Source of the DNA: a virus
Length of the DNA: 57,373 bases
Reading direction: 5' to 3' (one strand)
IMG/VR virus record: IMGVR_UViG_3300027708_000084
Location: 1-57,373 of that record
Part shown: positions 22,119 through 29,787 of the stretch, piece by piece
Layout: every line of letters starts with the position of its first letter
Position numbering within the stretch: the stretch's first letter is position 1
Made by a program: the position numbers and the translations under genes
Notes under the pieces: generated by a model
What the model saw: the letters and a program-made list of their open reading frames with translations, nothing else
Databases searched by the model: none
What the model was told of the DNA's origin: nothing

Positions 22119-23567
22119 ATGAATTTTTTAGGAATACATACTGGTACACATGATTCTAATTTTACCTTTACAAGCGGTAAAAATATAAGGTATTTTAAAT
22201 CTGAAAGATTTAAACAGATAAAACATCACGCTTACTACGGTATTACTACTGAATTACTAAATGATTTAAAAAATTTTGGTATAGATATAAACAAACTAGA
22301 CGCTGTAGCAATATCAGGTCAGTTTAATTTGACAGATGCCGAAGAAAAACAATATCACTTATTAAAACAAACAGTATTTAACTGCGCTACTTACAGCGTA
22401 AATCACCATTATAGTCACGCATTAAGTTGTTTTCCTTTAGAAAATTATAATTTAGTTACTAAAAAATTTGTATTAGATGGAGCTGGTGTAAGCTCCTCTT
22501 CTGAAAAGCAGGATTACGAAACTATTTCAGTTTTTGATAATCAGGGAATTGTATTAAAAAAATATAGATTACCAGAAGTAATGTCTTTAGGTAGGGCGCT
22601 TAGAATTCTTGGGCAACATTGGAATCTAGAGGGCCATAGAACCGACCATGCGGGCAAGTTAATGGCATATCAGTCATATGGAAAAATTGACCTCTGTCTT
22701 ATAAAGCAACTTGAAAATCTAAATATAACACAAATAGAAAAATTATTTTCAAATCCCCCAACAGAACCCTGTCACGATTGGTTAAGAAATAGGCATTTTA
22801 TTAGTGAAAAAATAATTAATGACTTTTTTAAGTATTTAGCTTTAAATAGTGAATATATTTCTTACTCAGGTGGAGTAGCACATAATATACTAATTAACTC
22901 TCAGTTAAAACAGTGGAATAATAATATTGTTATTCCACCTCATTGTGGAGACGACGGAATATCATTAGGTCTAGTAGAGTTACTAAGACAAATATATCAA
23001 CAAGAACCTTTTATTAATACTGGATTTCCTTACTGGCAACAAGATGAAGTTAAAGAGCTGCCATCAAAAACAGTAATTAAAAAAGCAGCAGAAATGATTG
23101 CTAATGGTAAAATAATTGGTTGGTGCCAGGGTAAAGGTGAAATAGGTGCAAGAGCTTTAGGCAATCGCTCTATATTAATGAGAGCAGATCTGGTAGATGG
23201 AAAAGACATAATAAATACTAAAGTAAAACATCGAGAACACTATAGGCCTTTTGGGTGCAGCATTCTATTAGAAGATACAAATAAACACATGGACTGTAAT
23301 TTTTATAGCCCATATATGTTATACAGTGTTAATGTATCTGATTCATCTCTTAAATCTATAACTCACGTAGACGGAACCACTAGGCCTCAAACAGTAGTAG
23401 ATGGGTTGTTTTCAGAACTATTACTTGAAGTAAAAAAATTAACAGGTTCTTCTATAGTTTTAAATACTTCACTAAATGTTAATGGATTTCCAATAGCTAC
23501 ACCAGAATATGCTATAAATCTTAAACATAAACTAGATGGATTATTTATAGGCAATAGTTATATTTAA
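22119..23567 (+). CDS. NodU/TobZ-family carbamoyltransferase, 482 aa
   Basis: C-terminal half (about 315-475) matches the family strongly: GEIGARALGNRSILMRADLVDGKDIINTKVKHREHYRPFG, then HVDGTTRPQTVVDGL, GSSIVLNTSLNVNGFPI and TPEYAI. The N-terminal half has the YrdC-less Kae1-type fold, with SVNHHYSHALSCF and AISGQFNL. These enzymes move a carbamoyl group from carbamoyl-phosphate/ATP to a hydroxyl. In some phages related enzymes decorate hydroxymethylated bases; here the substrate is unknown. Shorter than NodU (about 560 aa). It sits in the tRNA cluster with a weak RBS. Confidence 0.82.
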   Translation: MNFLGIHTGTHDSNFTFTSGKNIRYFKSERFKQIKHHAYYGITTELLNDLKNFGIDINKLDAVAISGQFNLTDAEEKQYHLLKQTVFNCATYSVNHHYSHALSCFPLENYNLVTKKFVLDGAGVSSSSEKQDYETISVFDNQGIVLKKYRLPEVMSLGRALRILGQHWNLEGHRTDHAGKLMAYQSYGKIDLCLIKQLENLNITQIEKLFSNPPTEPCHDWLRNRHFISEKIINDFFKYLALNSEYISYSGGVAHNILINSQLKQWNNNIVIPPHCGDDGISLGLVELLRQIYQQEPFINTGFPYWQQDEVKELPSKTVIKKAAEMIANGKIIGWCQGKGEIGARALGNRSILMRADLVDGKDIINTKVKHREHYRPFGCSILLEDTNKHMDCNFYSPYMLYSVNVSDSSLKSITHVDGTTRPQTVVDGLFSELLLEVKKLTGSSIVLNTSLNVNGFPIATPEYAINLKHKLDGLFIGNSYI

Positions 23568-23583
23568 TTAAGTACTAATATAT

Positions 23584-23659
23584 GGCTTTAAAGTGTTCAC
23601 GGACGCACGCCACACTGTCACTGTGGAAGAGTGGGGATCGTTACCCCCTAAAGCCGCCA
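23584..23659 (+). tRNA. tRNA-Asp (GUC), unusual T-arm
   Basis: Loop CTGTCAC gives anticodon GTC; acceptor GGCTTTA pairs TAAAGCC; G73; CCA encoded. The T-loop reads ATCGTTA instead of TTCGAAT (A54 and U58 reversed) and pair 49-65 is mismatched. Confidence 0.82.
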
Positions 23660-23663
23660 ATAT

Positions 23664-23739
23664 CTCTCTAAAGTGTTATCAGGTTGCATCCGCGGTTTGG
23701 GGCCGTGTGGTCTTGGTTCAAATCCAAGTAGGGAGACCA
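23664..23739 (+). tRNA. tRNA-Pro (UGG)
   Basis: Loop TTTGGGG gives anticodon TGG; acceptor CTCTCTA pairs TAGGGAG with one T-G; A73; CCA encoded. Confidence 0.9.
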
Positions 23740-23751
23740 GTTTGTTTTGGC

Positions 23752-23825
23752 GTGGCCATGTTGTAATGGTAGCAACCTAGACTGTGACTCTGGTAGTATG
23801 GGTTCGAAACCCATTGGTCACCCCA
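23752..23825 (+). tRNA. tRNA-His (GUG)
   Basis: Loop CTGTGAC gives anticodon GTG; acceptor GTGGCCA pairs TGGTCAC; C73; CCA encoded. The base at -1 is C, so the usual encoded G-1:C73 pair of bacterial tRNA-His is absent. Confidence 0.88.
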
Positions 23826-23836
23826 AAGCAAATTAA

Positions 23837-23910
23837 GTCTCGTAAGTGTTATGGTAGCACATTAGTCTCCAAAACTAAGGGCGGCGGTTCGACTCCGTCA
23901 CGGGATACCA
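23837..23910 (+). tRNA. tRNA-Trp (CCA)
   Basis: Loop CTCCAAA gives anticodon CCA; acceptor GTCTCGT pairs ACGGGAT; A73; CCA encoded. Confidence 0.92.
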
Positions 23911-23919
23911 AATTTAAAC

Positions 23920-23948
23920 TTGAAGTTTTTTTAAAAAAATTTTATAAT
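23920..23948 (+). promoter_or_regulatory. promoter inside the tRNA cluster
   Basis: TTGAAG (23920-23925), 17-bp spacer, TATAAT (23943-23948). It drives the 69-aa gene and the downstream tRNAs. Confidence 0.7.
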
Positions 23949-23967
23949 ATATTCTTTAAGGAAAAAT

Positions 23968-24177
23968 ATGGCTAAAGCATATACAAAAGAATTTTTAGTT
24001 GACGCTTTCTTGTCTAGATATGTGTGTTTGGGATCGGTTGTGCTTGCTTCAATGCGAGTAATGGCTGAAAACCACTACGATAGTGTAGGCAAAGAAAAGT
24101 TTCGCACAAGTGCTTCGCTAGATGCAGAAGCAATTAAAAAGTATGTCGCAGAGTATGGAAGTGGTCTATCCGTCTAG
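23968..24177 (+). CDS. small hypothetical protein overlapping tRNA-Met, 69 aa
   Basis: Good RBS (AAGGAAAA). No known family. The last 31 nt, including TAG, lie inside tRNA-Met (24147-24223). Possibly translated from the tRNA precursor before processing, so translation and tRNA maturation would compete. Confidence 0.6.
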   Translation: MAKAYTKEFLVDAFLSRYVCLGSVVLASMRVMAENHYDSVGKEKFRTSASLDAEAIKKYVAEYGSGLSV

Positions 24178-24223
24178 TCTCATAAGCTAGAAATCGCAGG
24201 TTCGAATCCTGCCTCTGCTACCA
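24147..24223 (+). tRNA. tRNA-Met (CAU), first copy
   Basis: Loop CTCATAA gives anticodon CAT; stem pairs from position 2 (GCAGAG/CTCTGC). Position 1 is C opposite U72, an unpaired first pair reminiscent of initiator tRNA, but the GGG/CCC anticodon stem of initiators is absent. A lysidine-type tRNA-Ile is also possible. Confidence 0.85.
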
Positions 24224-24227
24224 AATT

Positions 24228-24314
24228 GGAGAATGAGAAGCATTGGCGACTTCAGCAGACTGTAAATCTGTAGCCCCCAGGGGCAACGGGGTTCGAATCC
24301 CTGATTCTCCACCA
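24228..24314 (+). tRNA. tRNA-Tyr (GUA)
   Basis: Class II; loop CTGTAAA gives anticodon GTA; acceptor GGAGAAT pairs ATTCTCC; A73; CCA encoded. Confidence 0.93.
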
Positions 24315-24321
24315 AGTATAT

Positions 24322-24396
24322 CTCGCCTTAGTATAATGGATAATACATTAGGCTTCTACCCTACGAATGTGGGTTCGATTCCTGCAGGCGAGACCA
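24322..24396 (+). tRNA. tRNA-Arg (UCU)
   Basis: Loop CTTCTAC gives anticodon TCT (reads AGA/AGG); acceptor CTCGCCT pairs AGGCGAG; A73; CCA encoded. AGA is a frequent codon in AT-rich phage genes. Confidence 0.92.
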
Positions 24397-24403
24397 ATAA
24401 TAT

Positions 24404-24583
24404 ATGAATAATGAAAATTTAGTTTATCGCCTAAGAAAACGTGCTGAAATTCGCAGGCAAATACCAACACGAAAATCTGTGCAAGAAAATGCACCTGATA
24501 GAATTGCAGACTTGTTAGAAGAAGCTGCTAATATAATAGAATTGTTGGAGAGTGGGCAGGATGGTAATGCAACAGATTGCTAA
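24404..24583 (+). CDS. small helical protein overlapping tRNA-Ser, 59 aa
   Basis: Begins MNNENLVYRLRKRAEIRRQI, with PDRIADLLEEAANIIELLE: a known small phage family pattern (short coiled coil). No clear RBS. The last 37 nt, including TAA, lie inside tRNA-Ser (24547-24633). Confidence 0.65.
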   Translation: MNNENLVYRLRKRAEIRRQIPTRKSVQENAPDRIADLLEEAANIIELLESGQDGNATDC

Positions 24584-24633
24584 TCTGTCATCCAGAAATG
24601 GGTGAGTGGGTTCGACTCCCACACTCTCCGCCA
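24547..24633 (+). tRNA. tRNA-Ser (GCU)
   Basis: Class II; loop TTGCTAA gives anticodon GCT; acceptor GGAGAGT pairs ACTCTCC; G73; CCA encoded. Confidence 0.93.
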
Positions 24634-24638
24634 ATTAT

Positions 24639-24713
24639 TGCCACGTAGCTCAGAGGCAGAGCAATCGGTTGATAACCGATAGGCCGACATTTCGAAATTG
24701 TCCGTGGCAACCA
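24639..24713 (+). tRNA. tRNA-Ile (GAU)
   Basis: Loop TTGATAA gives anticodon GAT; acceptor TGCCACG pairs CGTGGCA; A73; CCA encoded. Confidence 0.92.
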
Positions 24714-24718
24714 AACGC

Positions 24719-24795
24719 GCGCTGATAGCTCAGTTGGTCAGAGCAGGCGACTCATAATCGCTTGGTCGGGGGTTCAAGTCCCTCTCGGCGTACCA
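24719..24795 (+). tRNA. tRNA-Met (CAU), second copy
   Basis: Loop CTCATAA gives anticodon CAT; acceptor GCGCTGA pairs TCGGCGT; A73; CCA encoded. Looks like elongator tRNA-Met; a lysidine-modified Ile tRNA is not excluded. Confidence 0.88.
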
Positions 24796-24798
24796 CTC

Positions 24799-24824
24799 AA
24801 CCCAGCTACCTAGCTGGGTTTTTT
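24799..24824 (+). terminator. terminator of the tRNA cluster
   Basis: AACCCAGC pairs GCTGGGTT, followed by T-run. Confidence 0.85.
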
Positions 24825-24841
24825 GATTCAAAAAAATAATC

Positions 24842-24870
24842 TTGAACTTTTATGCTAATTTTAGTATAAT
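24842..24870 (+). promoter_or_regulatory. promoter for the replication-block early genes
   Basis: TTGAAC (24842-24847), 17-bp spacer, TATAAT (24865-24870). Confidence 0.75.
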
Positions 24871-24906
24871 ATAATCTTTCCATAACCAACCAACCAAAGG
24901 AAACAA

Positions 24907-25197
24907 ATGAAATACTATTTCGGACAAGTAGACAGTGATGATGTAGACAATTACGGAGACGAAGGTCTTTTTGAGTATGCTGGTGACCAGTACTACAGTT
25001 CAGTTGAATTTAATGGAGAAGATGACTTTGTTATTTCTGATTCAGTGGGTCGTAGCATCCCTATGTCAGTTAATCACATTGGTTTACTTATTCAAGTTTT
25101 AGAAGGAATAAGAGATTCAATTGAAACCATTGAAAATGGTAAAGCAGAACAAGAAGCAGTCGAAGACGAAGACAATATTACTGTATTTGAGTGGTAA
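24907..25197 (+). CDS. acidic hypothetical protein, 96 aa
   Basis: Very acidic (Asp/Glu-rich throughout, tail EAVEDEDNITVFEW), soluble, with RBS AAAGGAAA. Acidic early phage proteins sometimes mimic DNA, but there is no direct evidence here. Confidence 0.65.
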   Translation: MKYYFGQVDSDDVDNYGDEGLFEYAGDQYYSSVEFNGEDDFVISDSVGRSIPMSVNHIGLLIQVLEGIRDSIETIENGKAEQEAVEDEDNITVFEW

Positions 25198-25203
25198 TCC
25201 CTA

Positions 25204-25395
25204 GTGAAAAAAACAGTTACAGAAACAAAAGTAAATACTCAATATCAGCCAACTAGACTAAATAAGTTGAAAAAGCTTCTTGAAGATAATCCTAATAATA
25301 AACAACTTCAAGAAGCTGTAACTAAAATTGCAACAACTTTGCCTGAGGGCAAGGTTGATTTTAGTATTGCGGCTCGTGTAAATTGGAAACCTTAA
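25204..25395 (+). CDS. small hypothetical protein, 63 aa
   Basis: Starts GTG (25204); Lys/Leu-rich helix then a short C-terminal strand. The stop overlaps the ATG of the next gene (TAATG). Unknown family. Confidence 0.55.
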   Translation: MKKTVTETKVNTQYQPTRLNKLKKLLEDNPNNKQLQEAVTKIATTLPEGKVDFSIAARVNWKP

Positions 25396-25652
25396 TGACT
25401 ATATTTGAATGGTATTTATTAATTGCCTTAACAACTTCGATTTATAGTATGTTTGATGTGTATATTCCAGTAATGCAAACAGCTAAAAGTAATTCAGTAA
25501 ATAATGTGTTAACCAATAACTTTTTTCTGAGTTGTTTTATATTTTTTTGCATTACCATGATTATTACACCTTTTATTATTGCTCCACTGTTAATTCCTAG
25601 TATGAACGCTAGGTTTCGTGAGAGTTTGTTAAACAACATAAGCCAAGAGTAA
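25395..25652 (+). CDS. two-helix membrane protein, 85 aa
   Basis: Hydrophobic helices at about residues 3-22 and 42-67 separated by a polar loop. Start at ATG 25395, overlapping the upstream stop. Function unknown. Confidence 0.65.
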   Translation: MTIFEWYLLIALTTSIYSMFDVYIPVMQTAKSNSVNNVLTNNFFLSCFIFFCITMIITPFIIAPLLIPSMNARFRESLLNNISQE

Positions 25653-25662
25653 AAATTTAAAT

Positions 25663-25691
25663 TTGAATATTGTGTTATTGTATTGTATAAT
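25663..25691 (+). promoter_or_regulatory. promoter
   Basis: TTGAAT (25663-25668), 17-bp spacer, TATAAT (25686-25691). It drives the 90-aa gene and the HTH gene C. Confidence 0.75.
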
Positions 25692-25717
25692 ATATCTTTA
25701 TTCAAAGGAAAACATCA

Positions 25718-25990
25718 ATGAAAATTAAAGAATTTACTTATACCAAGCCAAATGGCGATGTATCTCAACGTACTATAGTAGAGTTGGTCACTCCTACTGA
25801 ACACATTGAAGGTATTGATATTAGTGAATTGAGCATGGACTCTTACGCAGAGTTTGTTCAACAACTGAGTGAACTTGAAAAAGAAATCTATAACAAGCGT
25901 ACAGAGTTGTACAATCAATTTGACCTCAAACATAATTACAGAAGGTTTGTACCTAGTCGTATGACCAATGTAGTAACCGACTACGAATAA
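25718..25990 (+). CDS. hypothetical protein, 90 aa
   Basis: N-terminal beta part then a helical part (EFVQQLSELEKEIYNKRTELYNQF) likely to be coiled-coil. RBS AAAGGAAA. In operon with the HTH gene C (9 nt gap). Function unknown. Confidence 0.65.
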   Translation: MKIKEFTYTKPNGDVSQRTIVELVTPTEHIEGIDISELSMDSYAEFVQQLSELEKEIYNKRTELYNQFDLKHNYRRFVPSRMTNVVTDYE

Positions 25991-25999
25991 GGAAATAAA

Positions 26000-26359
26000 A
26001 TGGCATCAGCATGGACCGATGAATTGAAAGCGTCTGTTATTGAAAAATACGAGGGCGCAGAACCAACACCAGAAACATCAACAGAAATTATCAAAGATAT
26101 TGCAGAAGAAATCGAAATGTCTCCTAACGGAGTTCGTATGGTTCTTGTGCAAGCAGGTGTTTATGTTAAAAAAGAAGCAGGTACTTCTAGTACTAAAACA
26201 TCAACAAAGAAAGACGGCGACAAGCCAGCTCGTGTTAGCAAAGAAGATTCAATTGCAGCATTGCGTACAGCATTGATTGACGCTAACAAACCCGTTGATG
26301 AAGATATTTTGTCTAAATTAACAGGTAAAGCAGCAGTTTACTTTTTAAGCGTACTCTAA
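26000..26359 (+). CDS. helix-turn-helix protein, 119 aa (paralog C)
   Basis: Begins AWTDELKASVIEKYEG and has IIKDIAEEIEMSPNGVRMVLVQAGVYVKKE, aligned with the other three HTH paralogs. A Lys/Thr/Ser linker (75-85) leads to a C-terminal helix (EDSIAALRTALIDANKPVDEDILSKL). RBS AAGGAAAT. Ends at a terminator. DNA binding is inferred from the family pattern. Confidence 0.75.
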   Translation: MASAWTDELKASVIEKYEGAEPTPETSTEIIKDIAEEIEMSPNGVRMVLVQAGVYVKKEAGTSSTKTSTKKDGDKPARVSKEDSIAALRTALIDANKPVDEDILSKLTGKAAVYFLSVL

Positions 26360-26365
26360 TTATTT

Positions 26366-26390
26366 AAGGCGGCTTTGTGCCGCCTTTTTT
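26366..26390 (+). terminator. terminator
   Basis: AAGGCGGC pairs GCCGCCTT, followed by TTTT. Confidence 0.85.
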
Positions 26391-26405
26391 ATTTCAAGGA
26401 CTAAA

Positions 26406-27032
26406 ATGGCAACTAAAAAACGAAGCGAATTAGAACAAGAATTGATGACTGACGCTAATATTTTGCGAGTTATTGGATTGCTTGAGCCTAAAGATACTGC
26501 TACAAAACCTATTACTAAAAAAGATGCTTGCCAAATTTTAGGCATGGCATATAATACTACACGTCTTGCTACAATTATAGAAGAATTTAAACAAAAACGT
26601 GAACGTGATCAAAAACGCAGAGCAGAACTGCGGGGTAAACCAGCCACTAAAGACGAAATTTGCTATATTATTCAAGAGTATTTAGAAGGTAAACCAATTG
26701 ACTCTATTTCAAAGTCAACTTATCGTGGTACAACATTTATTAAATCAATTTTAGAAGATCACGCTGTACCAATTCGTGTGCCTGGGCATACTTACTTTAA
26801 CCCTCAACTGATTCCAGATGGAGCTGTTCGTGACAGATTTCAAATTGGTGAAGTAGTTTATTCAGCACGATATGATTCTACTGCTCGTATTGATGCAGAA
26901 CAAAAAACCGATAAACATGGGTATGTTTATCGTGTATGGCTGCTTGCTGACAACTGGAAACAAAGTGCCTATCAAGAAGCCACAGAACTTGCCTCGCTGC
27001 AACATTTGCGTGAAATTGGAGTACGTATATAA
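26406..27032 (+). CDS. putative DNA-binding phage protein, 208 aa
   Basis: ACQILGMAYNTTRLATIIEEF reads as a helix-turn-helix near residues 40-60, followed by a basic helix (KQKRERDQKRRAELRGK) and a C-terminal domain with a conserved-looking beta core (IPDGAVRDRFQIGEVVYS). Phage homologues exist, but I cannot name a function. RBS CAAGGA upstream. Confidence 0.65.
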   Translation: MATKKRSELEQELMTDANILRVIGLLEPKDTATKPITKKDACQILGMAYNTTRLATIIEEFKQKRERDQKRRAELRGKPATKDEICYIIQEYLEGKPIDSISKSTYRGTTFIKSILEDHAVPIRVPGHTYFNPQLIPDGAVRDRFQIGEVVYSARYDSTARIDAEQKTDKHGYVYRVWLLADNWKQSAYQEATELASLQHLREIGVRI

Positions 27033-27319
27033 TGGATGAAAATATTCACTATAACAAAACCATTGATGAAAACATGGACAAAGGCTTTCAGGTTCGATTA
27101 GTAGTCAATGAATTTAAAAACGTAGAATATATTCAGCTACGCAAGTATTTTTTAACCTATGAGGGTGATTGGCAAGCTAGTCGTGAAGGTATTTCAATCC
27201 CAGCAACTATTGAGAACATCTATGGATTATTAGACGGCCTTCTTGACATCTGCGCCAAAGCAGAAGGCGATGATATTATCAGACACTATGCTGCTAAAAT
27301 ATTGATTGAAGAAAATTAA
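27032..27319 (+). CDS. hypothetical protein, 95 aa
   Basis: Starts at ATG 27032 overlapping the upstream stop (TAATG). The fold looks like a PC4-type beta sheet plus helix: FQVRLVVNEFKNVEYIQLRKYFLTYEGDWQASREGISI. That resembles transcriptional-coactivator PC4 (ssDNA-binding) proteins, but the match is only by eye. Confidence 0.55.
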   Translation: MDENIHYNKTIDENMDKGFQVRLVVNEFKNVEYIQLRKYFLTYEGDWQASREGISIPATIENIYGLLDGLLDICAKAEGDDIIRHYAAKILIEEN

Positions 27320-27321
27320 AC

Positions 27322-27350
27322 TTGTTTTGTTTATTTAATAATGGTATAAT
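27322..27350 (+). promoter_or_regulatory. promoter
   Basis: TTGTTT (27322-27327), 17-bp spacer, TATAAT (27345-27350), upstream of the amidotransferase-like gene. Confidence 0.75.
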
Positions 27351-27374
27351 ATTCTTTTAAAGAAAGGAATAATC

Positions 27375-28013
27375 ATGAAACCAACAATAGCAGTTTTTAT
27401 TCACGATCCTTGGTGCGAGACCGATTGCGGCTTAGCAATGGCAGATTATTTTAAAAAGTATTTTACTGTAAAAATCATAGACTTAGATCACATAAACTCA
27501 GAGTTTCTAAACACAGTAGATGTGTTAGCACTTCCTGGTGGCATGGGTGATGCGGATGATTTTCACAATGTTTTTAGTTCTGCACAAATTAAAACTGTGC
27601 AAGACTGGGTATCTAATGGCGGTAAATACTTAGGCATTTGCATGGGTGCTTACTGGGCTGGCCCAAACTACTTTAATTTGGTTGTAGATTTAGAGGTTGA
27701 GCAGTATATTGCACAACCAACCGCAGATATTACAACTGATGAACCAACATTTGCTAACATAACTTGGAATAATGTTCCATACAATATGTACTTCTATGAT
27801 GGTTGTGCTATTTTAGGTAATGATATGGAAGTTGTAGCTGAGTATGCAAATGGTGATGCTATGGCTGCTATTCAGGAAAATGTAGGCATGATAGGTTGTC
27901 ATCCTGAAAGTGCAGAGTGGTGGTTTACTAGTGTTGATATGGATGCCTCACTGTTTGACCCACAACATGGTGAATTAATGTGTAATTTTGTACAAAGGTT
28001 AATAAACAAATGA
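27375..28013 (+). CDS. class I glutamine amidotransferase-like protein (BPL_N family), 212 aa
   Basis: ALPGGMGDADDF (about 53-64) and GKYLGICMGAYWAGPNYF (about 85-102), with the nucleophilic Cys in GICMG, are the class I glutamine amidotransferase nucleophile elbow. MYFYDGCAIL and IGCHPESAEWW follow, the latter with a His-x-Glu pair. The family is grouped with biotin-ligase N-terminal-type proteins. Whether it hydrolyses glutamine here is unknown. RBS AAAGGA. Confidence 0.8.
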   Translation: MKPTIAVFIHDPWCETDCGLAMADYFKKYFTVKIIDLDHINSEFLNTVDVLALPGGMGDADDFHNVFSSAQIKTVQDWVSNGGKYLGICMGAYWAGPNYFNLVVDLEVEQYIAQPTADITTDEPTFANITWNNVPYNMYFYDGCAILGNDMEVVAEYANGDAMAAIQENVGMIGCHPESAEWWFTSVDMDASLFDPQHGELMCNFVQRLINK

Positions 28014-28960
28014 CCAAGATTGAACAGTTTTTAGATTCCGCTTCAAAAGCTTATTATGCTGGTAGTCCTATTATTAGTGATGAACAGTTTGATAAGTTAG
28101 CGGATTCTATTGGCTATAATAAAGTAGGCTCAAAGCAGCATGAAAACAAGGAAAAACACTTATACCCAATGTACAGTCTTCAAAAATACTACGAAGACGA
28201 GGGAGTAAAACCGCTTGAAGGCATCAAAGATTTATCTTATAGTGTTAAACTTGATGGTGCTGCGGTTAGTTTACTTTACATAGATGGGCATTTAACCCGA
28301 GCACTAACTCGTGGCGATGGCACAGAAGGTCAGCTTATCACAGATAAGCTATTAGCCACTAAATTAGTGCCACTTGAAATCCCCTATAAGGGAGTAATCC
28401 AAATTACTGGAGAAATAGTAGCACCGATTAATATTGAAAATAGTCGTAACTATGCTGCTGGTTCACTAAATTTAAAAGATTTAAACGAATTTAAAACTCG
28501 TGCTCTTAGCTTTTTTGCCTATGGTGTTCAACCATGCCTACGCGATACTTTTGACCAAGACATGGCAGAATTAAAATCTTATGGTTTTGGTGTAATCAAG
28601 GAAAATGATTTAGATAAAATATTTCCTTGTGATGGTATTGTATTTCGTGTAAATAATAATAAACAATTTTACGAACTAGGATACACAGCCAAACACCCAA
28701 AAGGTGCTTTTGCTAAAAAGGAAAGAGCTGCTCATGTAGAAACTAAACTATTAGATGTTGAGTGGCAAGTAGGAAAAAGCGGAAAAGTAACCCCAGTTGC
28801 AATCTTAGAACCAGTTTATATTGGTGATGCACTTGTAAGTAGAGCTACACTAAACAACCCAGGTTTTATAGAATCACTAGACCTTCGTATAGGTGACACA
28901 GTTGCAGTGATTAGGTCTGGAGAAATTATTCCTTGTATTTTACATAAAGTAGATGCTTAA
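28010..28960 (+). CDS. ligA: NAD-dependent DNA ligase, adenylation + OB part, 316 aa
   Basis: The N-terminal half of a LigA-type ligase: YYAGSPIISDEQFDKL (domain Ia, NMN binding), then YSVKLDGAAVS with K80 as the AMP-accepting lysine. GELVAPxN-like GEIVAPINI, CDGIVFRVN and PKGAFAKKE follow, then an OB-like domain VGKSGKVTPVAILEPVYIGDALV. Domains after OB are encoded by the next gene. Phage T5 has a comparable two-gene NAD ligase. ATG is 4 nt inside the upstream gene's end. Confidence 0.9.
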   Translation: MTKIEQFLDSASKAYYAGSPIISDEQFDKLADSIGYNKVGSKQHENKEKHLYPMYSLQKYYEDEGVKPLEGIKDLSYSVKLDGAAVSLLYIDGHLTRALTRGDGTEGQLITDKLLATKLVPLEIPYKGVIQITGEIVAPINIENSRNYAAGSLNLKDLNEFKTRALSFFAYGVQPCLRDTFDQDMAELKSYGFGVIKENDLDKIFPCDGIVFRVNNNKQFYELGYTAKHPKGAFAKKERAAHVETKLLDVEWQVGKSGKVTPVAILEPVYIGDALVSRATLNNPGFIESLDLRIGDTVAVIRSGEIIPCILHKVDA

Positions 28961-28978
28961 GGCATAAGAAATTTTGAC

Positions 28979-29007
28979 TTGTTAAATGTTCCTAAAATCA
29001 GTATAAT
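28979..29007 (+). promoter_or_regulatory. promoter between the two ligase genes
   Basis: TTGTTA (28979-28984), 17-bp spacer, TATAAT (29002-29007). It lets the C-terminal ligase part be made separately. Confidence 0.75.
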
Positions 29008-29031
29008 ATATATTCAAATTGATGAGAAACC

Positions 29032-29787
29032 ATGAAAATTGAAATACCTGTAAACTGTCCTTGCTGTTCGTATACACTTGAGATGATTAACGATCAACTC
29101 TTTTGTAGAAACACGGCTTGTGATGCACAGCTTACCAAAAAAGTTGAGCATTTCTGCAAGACTTTGGGTATCAAAGGCATGGGTGCTAAAACTATTGACA
29201 AATTAGGTTTGGCTGATATTACAGAGATTTTTTACTTAGATGAAGATCAAGTATCTAGTGCTCTGTCAAGTAAAGTATTAGCCACAAAATTAATCAATGA
29301 AATAGAAAAAGCCAAACAAGTTGATTTAGCCACAATTATTACATCATTTTCTATACCATTAGTAGGCAATACTGCCTCTAAAAAGATTTGTGCAGCCATC
29401 AATAATATTGATGAAATTACCTATGACAAATGTCGTGAGGCAGGTTTAGGCGATAAAGTTTCACAAAATCTAGTATCATGGTTAGAATCTGAGTTTCTAG
29501 AAGTAAGAGAATTCCTACCCTTCTCTTTTACTTCAGTAAAAGTCCAATTACAGAGTGGCGGAAAGTCCGTCTGTATTACTGGAAAACTATCTTCTTATAA
29601 GACAAAATCAGAAGCCTACAAAGCATTAGAAGAGGCAGGTTTCAAAGTTACGGAAACAGTAACGAAATCTACTGATTATCTTGTTGATGAAGATAGTAAG
29701 GGAAGCGCAAAACGTAAAAAAGCCGATGAACTCGGTATTACAATTATCCAAAACCTAAACACTTTCTTGAAAGAAAAACAAAAATGA
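29032..29787 (+). CDS. ligB: NAD-dependent DNA ligase, Zn finger + HhH + BRCT part, 251 aa
   Basis: A CPCC...FCRNTACDAQ zinc finger (about residues 9-34), then helix-hairpin-helix repeats (LGIKGMGAKTIDKL, FSIPLVGNTASKKI and AGLGDKVSQNLV). The last 75 residues (about 176-250) form a BRCT domain (GGKSVCITGKLSSYKTKSEAYK..., STDYLVDEDSKGSAKRKKADELG). This completes the ligase begun at 28010. Overlaps the next HTH gene by 4 nt. Confidence 0.9.
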   Translation: MKIEIPVNCPCCSYTLEMINDQLFCRNTACDAQLTKKVEHFCKTLGIKGMGAKTIDKLGLADITEIFYLDEDQVSSALSSKVLATKLINEIEKAKQVDLATIITSFSIPLVGNTASKKICAAINNIDEITYDKCREAGLGDKVSQNLVSWLESEFLEVREFLPFSFTSVKVQLQSGGKSVCITGKLSSYKTKSEAYKALEEAGFKVTETVTKSTDYLVDEDSKGSAKRKKADELGITIIQNLNTFLKEKQK

